Of a stretch of 64,000 bases of DNA, positions 53,527 to 63,865 are shown in pieces (the stretch's first letter is position 1; each line of letters opens with the position of its first letter). The position numbers and the translations under genes are program-made. This DNA comes from Serripes groenlandicus (taxonomy: Eukaryota; Mollusca; Bivalvia; Cardiida; Cardiidae), in contig JASEVX010000001.1 of the NCBI GenBank assembly GCA_031761405.1, forward strand, positions 114,749,071 to 114,813,070, read 5' to 3'. The notes beneath the pieces were generated by a model. That model ran no database searches and had not been told where the DNA came from. It saw only the letters and a list, made by a program, of their open reading frames with translations.

Positions 53527-53887
53527 CACGATTGTTATTATTTAGAGTATCCTGTTCAGTCAGGTAAAGGGGTAATACTCTTTGCAGCAGACGATAATTG
53601 TATTCATAGTTCATATCAGCATACTAAAATAGTTGTATTGACTTTTTCAATCTTTGAAATTGAACCCCATTATTGTAATGAATTATATAGCTCATCTACG
53701 ACTCAAAAGGTGAATCAGCAAGCAGTGTAGACCAAGATTAGACCTAGAATAAAAGGAGCATGCTCTATGTAAAGCTATACTTATATAACTTGTTAATATT
53801 GACCTCATCTGGCCAGGCCTTTGTCAAAGATAACCTACCTAACAGTCATCAAATGTAATAATTATGTTTGTCATTTGGGTTTTGGTC

Positions 53888-54055
53888 TTATTTGCATGGT
53901 GTTTAAATGCAGTTATATCACAACGTTTCCTATGTAATTTACCAGTACTAATGGTTCTTTAACCTGACACCAGCGAGACCGTCGTAATATTAACCGACAA
54001 TTCTGAGCGCCGAGAAGGGAAAGCCAGCTATACTAATTTTTAAAGATTGTTGTCA
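53888..54055 (-). mobile_element. SINE-2, head missing
   Basis: GTTTAAATGCAGTTATATCAC, AATTTACCAGTACTAATGG, CTGACACCAGCGAGACCG and GCGCCGAGAAGGGAAAGCC. Copy at 57318-57485. Confidence 0.75.
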
Positions 54056-54136
54056 TTTTCTTAACCTTTGATGACTTCATAAAACATATAATGATCCGAA
54101 TGCATACACATCTTCATGGTGATATATAATGTTATA

Positions 54137-54350
54137 CCTTTTCGACATGCAGAACTGCAGGAGATGGATTTCGAAAGCTGTATGCCTATTTTGTAAGCAG
54201 TTTGCCTAGGTGAGAAATTGTTCATGAAAATCATTATGCCACAATGTTTTCAGCTCTGCTCAGCTCAATAATGTTCCTTGATTTAAACGGTGTTTCCATG
54301 CATTGCCAATATCGTCTGCAGCAGGTGGTAACATGTTAGAAATGGTGGTA
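54137..54350 (+). mobile_element. PB-A relic
   Basis: TACCTTTTCGACATGCAG at left, CACAATGTTTTCAGCTCTG in the middle, ATCGTCTGCAGCAGGTGG at right. Copy at 57567-57780. Confidence 0.5.
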
Positions 54351-54469
54351 AAAATAAAATGCTATAGTGATTTGATGACTGTTTCACAGCCTCAGTGTTA
54401 AAAAAGAAACAGGTATGTAACATTTTACGATGTCTCCAATGGTCATCTTGACCGGTTGACAGGATGACT

Positions 54470-54555
54470 TTAACCCTTTCACACATAGGTCAAATCTGCT
54501 GGAGACTACTCTAGGCGAAACTAGAGAAAATATCTATTAATGAAAGTATAATTAT
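54470..54555 (+). mobile_element. PB-A left part, cut by hAT
   Basis: TTAACCCTTTCACACATAGG up to AAAGTATAATTAT, where the hAT begins. In unit 1 the right part of this PB-A is absent because the duplication breakpoint falls inside the hAT. Confidence 0.9.
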
Positions 54556-55190
54556 TAGGGATGGGAACGAGTACCGATATAAGTACTCGGGTACTCGTGA
54601 ACTCTTCCGATCGAGTACTCGGGTACTCGCAAGAAATCACATTGTGTAAATTCGTTCATCAAACGTCTTGTCTCTCGAATAGTATTGTCTTCGTGCACTA
54701 AACTTGAATTGATTTTTTTAAGAACAAGCATGCGCTTGTTTTCGCCTCTACGTTTAATATTTGATATTTGAAAAAATAGTTGTTTTATTTTTGAAAACAA
54801 AATAATTCAAAAAATACATCCAGAATTTGCATTGGCGTAAACATCCAAACGTTTGGGTGCAGACTGTATATCTCTTTTAATTCGCGGACAAAAAGCAAGT
54901 CAAATGGTGGATGGAAAACAATACCAAGAATGATAAACAATACATTTAATAAAAGAATATCTTTATCATCTATGAAAATAAGGAACATAAATCAACAATC
55001 AGAATGGTTTTTTTTTCATTCGGTTTTCGAATTAACCGGTATCCGTAATATGTGCACTACATGCATTTAACGGACTTGTCGTCTGCTGTGCGCTTGAAAT
55101 GTTTCCAGACGGCTGATTTAGCAGGAGGCATGGTTGTAATTTTGTTGTTTTCCTTTTCGTTCGAATAGGTAAGAATGATAGAAAATGTTT
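54556..55190 (-). mobile_element. hAT element, truncated duplicate
   Basis: Identical to 57986-58620: starts TAGGGATGGGAACGAGTACC and stops at the duplication junction. It lacks the other terminus, so it could not move on its own. Confidence 0.93.
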
Positions 55191-55640
55191 CTCATTTGAC
55201 AGTTTTTGTTAGATTAAATAGATGTTCATGCTCAGGAATTTGTACCTCGGTTCAAATTGTCAGAGCGTATAATTTATTATCAAACTTCCCCCACTTATTA
55301 CTAGGTCGGGTATATGTTAGACTGCTGGTAATTAATAACTGCATCATCTCTATTCGATGTTTTAATACCCGTTAGGGAAGCGGGCTGCTGCCATTCAAGG
55401 GGTTGTGAATTCGAACCCCAGGTCGGCCACCAATCTTTCAGACATTTGACAATAGTCATATTGAGTGAACAACGTACAAGCATTAATGTTAACGAGCGAT
55501 TATTAAGATAGTAACAATCAGTGAAACACTGAACTCGATGTTTCGAGATCCATATCATGCCCCGCCACGGCATGTCAAATAATCAGGACAATTTAATTAG
55601 ATGTCATAAACAACCGAGCATTCATCTAACGTATTACAAA

Positions 55641-55888
55641 TCGAGGGCTTGGCGTGAAACGGTTGTTACTAAAATTGGTATTTTTTTACCAAGGTTAATC
55701 ACCTCGCCATAAAGTCTTTATAAGCGTTAAATCATTTTCCTTGGTAAACAATGGAAATTTAGGTGCCATTGCTCGTTCTGAGCAATGGCACATAAATTTG
55801 CATTGTTTACAAAAGGGTAAAAATTGCCCCTAAACCAGGGTTTTTAAAATAGGTTTTTAGTTACAACTGTTTCACGCCAAGCCCTCGA
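55641..55888 (+). mobile_element. MITE-D, duplicated copy
   Basis: Identical duplicate of 52211-52458, so it records duplication and not a separate insertion. Confidence 0.92.
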
Positions 55889-56524
55889 ATTGTCATTCTC
55901 GCCAGCAAGTTCCACCTTCACGGAGACTGGGGCTCTCTGAGATTATATGTAACACAACTTGATTGAGTTATAATAAATTATCCTGTTTGTTATTCTATTT
56001 ACATTAAATCCTTTAATCCGAAGAGACTTGTTTGTCAATTATCCCCTGTGAACGAACATCTATAAATACATCTTGTGCAATATCGGCCACACAATGTTAA
56101 AGAAATGGTCAGGCAATGCACATTTCCTAGCCTATAGTAATGGTTGGTTTATCCACGGATCATGCATATGTTAATTGGCGCCGTGATATAACTGAAATAA
56201 TGATGGGAATTACGTAAACACCAATAAAACAAACAAATGAGACTTTATTGTGTATAAGATCATGAATTACGTATTTTCTGTGAAAGAAAATGGATACAGA
56301 AAGACCTTGTGACTTATCCCTAATCTGGGCCGCCAGTCAAGGGAAAGCTGTGATGGACTTTTGTAATATAAATATGGGAGGGTTTGCAATGACATGGGAT
56401 TTCGTGTCAACCGCATTGTCGTCTGCTTAAGCAAATCATCTAGTTGAGCAACTCCGCATGAACAAGTGGCTGATTAATGAATGAATGGCTTATATTGTCG
56501 GCTGCCTTTACAAATCCGCGACCC

Positions 56525-56742
56525 TTAAACCTTTCCCTCATATAGACGCTTTCTGGCGACGGCTTTTTGAAAACATAGTGACAAAAAAAGAAATTGCTCA
56601 AAACGAGCAATTTCTCCTTTTGACACAATGTTTTCCACTTTTAGTCAAAGGTTATCCATTCAATTATAGAGATTTTCTATTTGTTGACAAAACATGTTCA
56701 AAGTCGTCTGCTGCAGAATTATCGTATGCGGGAAAGGGTTAA
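56525..56742 (-). mobile_element. PB-A MITE, duplicated copy
   Basis: Identical duplicate of 53095-53312. Confidence 0.92.
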
Positions 56743-56956
56743 CCATTTTCTACATATTGACGGGCTTTTAGGCACCTGTAGTAGACCACTTATGAAATCA
56801 TTGAAGCAATATAATCATATTAAGCAATTTTTCATTTTGCAACAATGCAGTCAGCTCTATTCTATAATTATGCTTTAATTTATTTTCGTTTTTGCCTCGG
56901 TATTTCTAATGTAGTCTGCTGCAGATTTGTTGTAAATGCGTGTGGGCAAGGGTTAA
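56739..56956 (-). mobile_element. PB-A MITE, duplicated older copy
   Basis: Identical duplicate of 53309-53526, again sharing the TTAA with its neighbour. Confidence 0.85.
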
Positions 56957-57317
56957 CACGATTGTTATTATTTAGAGTATCCTGTTCAGTCAGGTAAAGG
57001 GGTAATACTCTTTGCAGCAGACGATAATTGTATTCATAGTTCATATCAGCATACTAAAATAGTTGTATTGACTTTTTCAATCTTTGAAATTGAACCCCAT
57101 TATTGTAATGAATTATATAGCTCATCTACGACTCAAAAGGTGAATCAGCAAGCAGTGTAGACCAAGATTAGACCTAGAATAAAAGGAGCATGCTCTATGT
57201 AAAGCTATACTTATATAACTTGTTAATATTGACCTCATCTGGCCAGGCCTTTGTCAAAGATAACCTACCTAACAGTCATCAAATGTAATAATTATGTTTG
57301 TCATTTGGGTTTTGGTC

Positions 57318-57485
57318 TTATTTGCATGGTGTTTAAATGCAGTTATATCACAACGTTTCCTATGTAATTTACCAGTACTAATGGTTCTTTAACCTGACAC
57401 CAGCGAGACCGTCGTAATATTAACCGACAATTCTGAGCGCCGAGAAGGGAAAGCCAGCTATACTAATTTTTAAAGATTGTTGTCA
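57318..57485 (-). mobile_element. SINE-2, duplicated copy
   Basis: Identical duplicate of 53888-54055. Confidence 0.75.
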
Positions 57486-57985
57486 TTTTCTTAACCTTTG
57501 ATGACTTCATAAAACATATAATGATCCGAATGCATACACATCTTCATGGTGATATATAATGTTATACCTTTTCGACATGCAGAACTGCAGGAGATGGATT
57601 TCGAAAGCTGTATGCCTATTTTGTAAGCAGTTTGCCTAGGTGAGAAATTGTTCATGAAAATCATTATGCCACAATGTTTTCAGCTCTGCTCAGCTCAATA
57701 ATGTTCCTTGATTTAAACGGTGTTTCCATGCATTGCCAATATCGTCTGCAGCAGGTGGTAACATGTTAGAAATGGTGGTAAAAATAAAATGCTATAGTGA
57801 TTTGATGACTGTTTCACAGCCTCAGTGTTAAAAAAGAAACAGGTATGTAACATTTTACGATGTCTCCAATGGTCATCTTGACCGGTTGACAGGATGACTT
57901 TAACCCTTTCACACATAGGTCAAATCTGCTGGAGACTACTCTAGGCGAAACTAGAGAAAATATCTATTAATGAAAGTATAATTAT

Positions 57986-59165
57986 TAGGGATGGGAACGA
58001 GTACCGATATAAGTACTCGGGTACTCGTGAACTCTTCCGATCGAGTACTCGGGTACTCGCAAGAAATCACATTGTGTAAATTCGTTCATCAAACGTCTTG
58101 TCTCTCGAATAGTATTGTCTTCGTGCACTAAACTTGAATTGATTTTTTTAAGAACAAGCATGCGCTTGTTTTCGCCTCTACGTTTAATATTTGATATTTG
58201 AAAAAATAGTTGTTTTATTTTTGAAAACAAAATAATTCAAAAAATACATCCAGAATTTGCATTGGCGTAAACATCCAAACGTTTGGGTGCAGACTGTATA
58301 TCTCTTTTAATTCGCGGACAAAAAGCAAGTCAAATGGTGGATGGAAAACAATACCAAGAATGATAAACAATACATTTAATAAAAGAATATCTTTATCATC
58401 TATGAAAATAAGGAACATAAATCAACAATCAGAATGGTTTTTTTTTCATTCGGTTTTCGAATTAACCGGTATCCGTAATATGTGCACTACATGCATTTAA
58501 CGGACTTGTCGTCTGCTGTGCGCTTGAAATGTTTCCAGACGGCTGATTTAGCAGGAGGCATGGTTGTAATTTTGTTGTTTTCCTTTTCGTTCGAATAGGT
58601 AAGAATGATAGAAAATGTTTCAAATGATTTGACGAACAATTACTCAATCAATTGCAACAGTTCTTATCGAATCATAGTGATTTGTATTTCTTACCACTAT
58701 CCAATTAAAACGTGTCGACAATTGAAAGCACTATTACGACGAAGGTGTGAAAAACCGATGGCCCTCCATGTTTGACATGTTGTTTGACATATGGTTGCTA
58801 ATTGACTGGAGATTATATTGTTATCGCTGACTACCTGTTTGTCACGTTGTTCGTAAAGGACTCGCGATTGCAATCAAACCGCCAATTTAAACGGATTAAA
58901 ATGGATTAAGTACCATCTTCAGACGAAAAGGAGTTAGCTGTTTGTTTAATTTACCTTCACCGCTGATTTACCGACTTATTTAGTAACTCAATAAGAAACA
59001 GATTCAATACATTTTAAGTTTTTATTTACTTTAACATACTTTTATCAGATGAAAGATAGAAAAAATGGAAAATAATTAATCGAGTACTCGAATACCTATT
59101 TTGATAACCGGTACTCGGACGTCCGACCGAGTACTTGGGTACTCGCGTACTCGGTCCCATCCCTA
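57986..59165 (-). mobile_element. Non-autonomous hAT element, 1180 bp
   Basis: Terminal repeats TAGGGATGGGAACGAGTACC and GCGTACTCGGTCCCATCCCTA are imperfect reverse complements. The 8-bp duplication ATAATTAT (57978-57985 and 59166-59173) is exact. Sub-terminal GAGTACTCGGGTACTCG repeats occur at both ends and may be transposase binding sites, as in other hAT elements (inference). A broken BED zinc-finger start lies at 58461-58561 on the minus strand, so the element derives from an autonomous hAT by deletion. The orientation is assigned from that remnant. Confidence 0.95.
58461..58561 (-). pseudogene. hAT transposase N-terminal BED zinc-finger remnant
   Basis: From the ATG at 58559-58561 the minus strand reads MPPAKSAVWKHFKRTADDKS then VKCM, stop, C. 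SAVWKHF followed by a VKC..C pair is the N-terminal signature of BED-type zinc fingers that begin many hAT transposases. The zinc pair is CxxC with a TAG stop (58487-58489) at the second x. No DDE or dimerisation domain follows: the 1180-bp element is too short and the downstream frames are broken. The same remnant lies at 55031-55131 in the truncated duplicate. The remnant is not functional. Confidence 0.7.
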
Positions 59166-59296
59166 ATAATTATTGAATAGTGTTGTAACCATTTAGGGAA
59201 ATGGGGGAATTCGTCATTATGAGCAATTTCTTTTCATGCAACAAAGTTTTTAAATGTCGTATTCTGCAGATGTGTCTGCACGTGGGAAAGGGTTAA

Positions 59297-59694
59297 GGCC
59301 TTCCTGCGGTGATTTGGACAACATTGACCTGTAATCCGGTATAAATGCCACTGGTCAAATAAACAAACCTTATCAATAAGTGTCTACACCGGTGTCAAGG
59401 GAAGGGCTTCAACCAGTGTACATCCATAAAGTGCCCCGATTTTGCCACCACGCTGAGATAAAACCCTACCATCATATAACACTCCCTTTGAGACAGTTAA
59501 TATTTTTGTTGGCGACCTCTTACAGTCCCATATTTTGAACTAATTAGTTCCTTTTGCAATTAGTTGTAGTTGAGTACTTTTTGTTATATAATTATATCAT
59601 TAATATGTCTATGATTCAATTTCACATCGGTCTAACTACCTATCGATCGAATATTTAATTATCACAGAACATTATTAACTAAACGTTTTCGATA
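59297..59694. other. No recognisable feature
   Basis: About 400 bp, nothing recognised. Confidence 0.4.
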
Positions 59695-60735
59695 CCTGTC
59701 TGTTCTCTCTTAGTGTTTGTCTATCCTTCTAGATCCTAACACACTGTCCGCTCTGTCGACGTGTATGCCCTTAAAGTGTGGAAACAGCTCGTAAACAATA
59801 ACTGTTCTGTCTAATTGTTTTTCTTGCCTTCTAGATGTTTGGAAACAACTCGTAAAAACGATGTCTGTTCTGTCTTTGAAAAGAGCTTCCTGGAAGTTTG
59901 GAAATAGCTCCTAACACACCGTGTATTCTGTCTAAGTGTTTGTGTAGCGTCCTAGATGTTTTGCAACAGCGCCTAACACAATGTCTGTTATATCTTAGTG
60001 TTTGTCTAGCCTCCTGGATGTATGGAAACAGCCCCTAACACACTGTCTGTTCTGTCTAAGTGTTTGTCTAGCGTCCTAGATGTTCGGAAACAGCTCGTAA
60101 AACAATGTATGTTCTGTCTAAAAGATTAGCCTTGTGGAAGTTTGGATATAGCTCCTTAAATAATGTTTGTTTTGTCTAAGTGCTTGTCTAGCGTCTTGAA
60201 ATTTTTGAAACCGCTCCTATAACTCTGTGTATTCTGTCTAAGTGACTTTCTAGACTCCTAGATGTTTGGAAACAGCTCCTTACACGATGTCTGTTCTGTC
60301 TAAGTGTCTTTCTAGACTCCTAGATGTTTGGAAACAGCTCCTTACACGATGTCTGTTCTGTCTAAGTGATTGTATACCCTCCTCGAAGTTTGAAACAGAT
60401 TCTAAAACACAGTTTTGTCTAACCGTTTTTGAAGCCCATATGTGATTTGGAGACAACTCATCAAACAATGTCTGTTCTGTCCTAAGTAATTGTCAAGCAT
60501 CAAGAAAGTTTGAAAACAGACCCTAACAAATACTAGCCTCCTGGAAGTTTGGAACCATCTCTTAAAACAATGTCTGTTTTGTCTTAGTGTGTTTGTCTAC
60601 CCTCCTGGCTTTTTTGACACATCTCACTAAATACTTTCTACTTTGTCAAGCCTCGAGGAAGTTTGGTAACAGATTCTAACACAATATTATGTCTGTTCTG
60701 TCTTAACTTTTGAAACAACTTCTAAAAGGTTGAGA
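59695..60735 (+). repeat. 62-bp degenerate array, ~16 copies
   Basis: Units of TAAGTGTTTGTCTAGCCTCC, TAGATGTTTGGAAACAGCTC and CTAACACAATGTCTGTTCTG repeat with many indels. Two neighbouring units (60239-60300 and 60301-60362) differ at only about two bases, so there was a recent local duplication in an otherwise old array. Confidence 0.9.
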
Positions 60736-61269
60736 GCTGTATCTTGTCAAATTGGGGTCATGTTGCATTGCCATGACGAGTTCACATATATTCACATCAA
60801 AGTACCAACTTTAGGGCTACAATTGTATGAGGCAGGAGATCCAGTACCTCCATCTTGGTCTTCACTACATGGAAGAGGATATTAAAGATTAGGATGGTAA
60901 TGTGTGTATGCATAGGCTCACATGCGTCGTCACTGTTCACTGGTGCAAGACTACCCTAATCGATATAAGAAGTCGATGTCTTTTAGTTTAATTAAATGAG
61001 AATTGTTATATAAGAGATAAAATATTGCGACCTCTTATCTGTGTTTATGTAGGAGGCTCATCTTCCATTTATAGCTCAGCTTTATTACAATCGTTTAAAT
61101 ATTCATCAGCTATTTGTTTGAGAAATCTAGAGTATCAGACACATAGTGAGTGAGGAGAGAAATCTGAAATCTGAAATCTTGGAATGTTATGCTAGACACG
61201 AAAAGTATCAATTGCTGCATAGTTGTACTTGCAAGCTATTTTGAGCATAAACATAGGCTTATCAAGATA
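60736..61269. other. No recognisable feature
   Basis: About 530 bp. A short triple GAAATCTGAAATCTGAAATCT occurs at 61160-61180. Otherwise nothing is recognised. Confidence 0.4.
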
Positions 61270-61531
61270 TGAGTCGTCCCGCGAGAAAACCAACATTGTG
61301 GATTCTGCGTAAAGTATCGACCCGGATCAGCCTTAGCATGCCGCGCAGGTTTACCCGGATAGACACGTTACGCCTCCTGTGGATTTTCTGTTTCAGGAAT
61401 CATTTCTCTATACCTCTGTCCCCTAAAACGGAATGTGTCGGCCCGGATCAGTCTGCGCGGACTGTGCAGGCTGATCTGGGTCGATATATTACGCAGATTC
61501 CATAATGTTGGTTTTCTCGCTGGACGGCTCA
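61270..61531 (+). mobile_element. MITE-B, complete
   Basis: Flanked by TA both sides (AGATA / TATG). Termini TGAGTCGTCCCGCGAGAAAA and TTTTCTCGCTGGACGGCTCA. Confidence 0.92.
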
Positions 61532-62099
61532 TATGCAGTTTTCGCCACCTACACAATATAGCCAAACTAATGGGAAGCGGTCCTTTTTCAAACTAATAAA
61601 GCATATCTGATAGGGACATAGCAATCATTGGTAGCTTCTTTTCGCTATTTAGGGTCTTATTGACTATCCTTATCGAGATCATATACAGTTGCAATTACTT
61701 CAAATTAGTATATTTTGGTGTTCTTGTCAGAAATGGATACTAAGTCTATATAACACATAGGCGGAAAATGAGACTGTTCTGAGACTGTTCTGATATATAC
61801 AATAATAACCTCACCGGGCGATCCACATGCCATAGCAAAACGGGCATGACTTTCTGTCTATATATAACAGAGATTCTTTCGATATCTAAATGTGAACCTG
61901 TGTTTAAAGAGCACCGATGTGAAGAGAACAATATGGTATTTGTTCACGGGTAGTCTTTAACTACAGGGTCTATTACGCAGAAAAAGAGTATTTGGGAAAT
62001 AAATTAAAAGTGTGGTTGCTATAGACAGGGAATTGCTAAACAAAGGTGGTCTTTAGCAAGGGTTTGACTGCATTTGTGAATTGTGAACTTGACAAGAAA
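61532..62099. other. No recognisable feature
   Basis: GGCGGAAAATGAGACTG at 61761 is another weak match to the dispersed GCGGACAATGAAGACTC motif. Nothing else. Confidence 0.4.
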
Positions 62100-62200
62100 T
62101 TGTCCTTTCCCTCATACAGACGCTTTCTGACGCCTCTGCAACAGAGGACTTTTGAAAACAATGTGTCAAAAGGAGAAATTGCTTAAATTCTCTATGTAGG
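62100..62200 (-). mobile_element. PB-A fragment, left half
   Basis: TTGTCCTTTCCCTCATACAG, GACGCCTCTGCAACAGAGG and GTCAAAAGGAGAAATTGC, ending at the centre. Confidence 0.7.
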
Positions 62201-62371
62201 AACGCAAGCTAGTCAGAATCGTCAATGTACCATCATACATTAAGGACATTTTCTGGATGACGGGATCAAAAGCAACATAGCCATGTATCGATCGCCGTCT
62301 AGGCCGGACTTTAGTGGGACATTATATGAGCTGTTCCAAGCGATAACTGACCCACCAAGGTTTAGAATTCG

Positions 62372-62597
62372 ACCCTTGCCCTATTCAGCAGACGCATGTT
62401 GACGTTTATACATCAGACAACAGTTCTACAGCTTTGTGACAAACGGAGGAATTGCGCATGATGAGCAATTTAACATGTTATCAACACGTTTTCATATCTA
62501 CTCAATAATTACACTATAATGTTTAAGTGTTCCATATTATGTATACATTTTCAAAGTCGTCTGTAAAAGATACATTTGGAGTTGGAAATGTGAGTTA
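62372..62597 (-). mobile_element. PB-A MITE, diverged
   Basis: TTCGACCCTTGCCCTATTC at left, centre GGAATTGCGCATGATGAGCA, then AAAGTCGTCTGTAAAAG and TGGAAATGTGAGTTAA at right. Confidence 0.75.
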
Positions 62598-62689
62598 ATG
62601 GCAATAACGACCGAATAGTATTATTTTATACACGGAATTCGATCATTACCGTCCCCATGAGCATCCGATGATGCTTATACGGACAGGAA

Positions 62690-62852
62690 TCCTCTGCAGC
62701 ATACGGCTTTGAAAACACCGACACAACAATACAGTGAAATACTTTCAATGAAATTATGATTGTTTAATTGAAATGAAAACATTGTGACACAATTATTAAT
62801 TTTTCAATTTGCGACAAAGTGTGTTCAAGTCGTCTGCTGCTGATGCGCCAAT
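62690..62852 (+). mobile_element. PB-A piece adjoining a MITE-C insertion
   Basis: TCCTCTGCAGCATACGGC, AAACATTGTGACACAATTATT and CAAGTCGTCTGCTGCTGATG. The right terminus is missing; MITE-C begins right after GCGCCAAT, and no GGGAAAGGGTTAA is found beyond it. Confidence 0.65.
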
Positions 62853-63193
62853 CAGGGGCGTAACTGCCTGTATGCACTGTAGGCACGTGCCTACACATTT
62901 TTTCTAAAAATACCCCAAAATGCAGCTGCGCGATACACATCTGCGTAAGGTATCGACCAGATCAGCCTGCGCTGTCCGCGCAGACTGATCCGGCCGACAC
63001 ATTCCGTCTAAGGGGGGATAGATAGAGTAGTGATTCCTGAAACAGAAAATCCACAGGAGGCGAAAAGTGTCTATCCGGGTAGGCCTGTGTGGCATGCTTA
63101 AGCTGATCCGGGTCGCTACTTTACGCAGAGTCCACAATGTTGATTTTCTCACGAGACGGCCTACACATTGATTATTGCCAGGCTACGCCCGTG
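62853..63193 (-). mobile_element. MITE-C composite
   Basis: CAGGGGCGTAACTGCCTG to CAGGCTACGCCCGTG with the exact 5-bp duplication CCAAT (62848-62852 and 63194-63198). The MITE-B core is in place from about 62930 to 63165. Confidence 0.9.
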
Positions 63194-63363
63194 CCAATCT
63201 TCACCTACAACTGGGCAATGGTTAACTTGGCTGTCTCATCAGTTGTTATCCAAATTATTTATAAAGAGTATATCATCAAACAAAACAAATCAGATGCCTT
63301 CTACGACGCCAGAACCTTAGATAAGAAGAGTATTTCGCATCCCCAAATCCGTATTTGACCCTC

Positions 63364-63438
63364 AAACCCTATGTTGTGGGTACTCAAAAGAATCGTCTCA
63401 GTGAGACGATTCTTTTGAGTGCCCACAACATAGGTTTT
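63364..63438. repeat. Hairpin-F, near-perfect 75-bp palindrome
   Basis: Two 37-bp arms around a single G: AAACCCTATGTTGTGGGTAC ... CGTCTCA / TGAGACG ... GTGCCCACAACATAGG. Only about two mismatches. Diverged relatives occur at 1445, 31955 and 49180, so it is a mobile or copied unit. Confidence 0.85.
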
Positions 63439-63724
63439 AGTGAAGTTATAAGGGAGATACGGATGGAAAAAGACCAGTCCACTCCTCCTTATATAGTCCT
63501 ATGCTCAGCGTATGTGAGCGTCAATCTGCACAAAGCAACCGTAAAGGTACTTGTAACTAGTGTACGTATACCAAGATTTGTCAGCACATCAGCGCAGTCT
63601 GATGCGGGTCTGCAATGTTCGTCAATAAGCAACACATGGTGTAAAAATAGCTTCTGTAAACCAGTGTTCATTTAGATATTTTACAGTTGATACAAATGTT
63701 TAATAATGGTAGATATTCTTTCGT

Positions 63725-63865
63725 CTTGGTTGGTAGTGTTTAAGAGCGGGAGATCAATGTGTGTGATCCCCAGGCGGGTCATTCCAAACACTCTACCAAT
63801 GGTAGGCTTCCCGCATTCGCGCTCTGAATCGTGATATTGGCATTACCATTGACTCGCTGGTTTCA
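63725..63865 (+). mobile_element. SINE-2, 5' part
   Basis: Head-like TTGGTTGGTAGTGTTTAAG and GTGATCCCCAGGCGGGTC, then CAATGGTAGGCTTCCCGC, GCGCTCTGAATCGTG and TGACTCGCTGG, matching the SINE-2 body; the 3' domain is missing. Confidence 0.65.

Larger units (their letters stand above)
51761..55190 (+). repeat. 3430-bp tandem duplication, unit 1
   Basis: Reads identically to 55191-58620. It contains a tRNA-like block, MITE-D, a SINE tail, two PB-A copies, a SINE-2, a PB-A relic and the left 635 bp of a hAT element. The right breakpoint lies inside the hAT (GAAAATGTTT then CTCATTTGAC). Confidence 0.96.
55191..58620 (+). repeat. 3430-bp tandem duplication, unit 2
   Basis: Each component of unit 1 reappears 3430 bp further on. 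This unit keeps the authentic right-hand continuation, as the hAT runs on to its second terminus at 59165. Confidence 0.96.
57900..59296 (+). mobile_element. PB-A MITE interrupted by hAT
   Basis: The left part (57900-57985) begins TTAACCCTTTCACAC. The right part resumes at 59174 (TGAATAGTGTTGTAACC), passes through the central stem (TTATGAGCAATTTC) and ends GGGAAAGGGTTAA at 59296. Removing the hAT and one duplication gives a normal ~210-bp PB-A. Confidence 0.93.

Noticed and set aside
54785..54988. Frame with FIDDKDILLLNVLFIILGIVF as a hAT transposase piece
   Set aside because: Hydrophobic, no RNase-H-like or dimerisation motif, and frame-shifted relative to the BED remnant.
61269..61505. Arg/Ser-rich open frames beginning MSRPARKPTLWTLRKVS seen at many places (7574, 13499, 50498, 61269 and minus-strand partners)
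   Set aside because: They are translations of the MITE-B inverted repeat, occur on both strands and break wherever the element is mutated.
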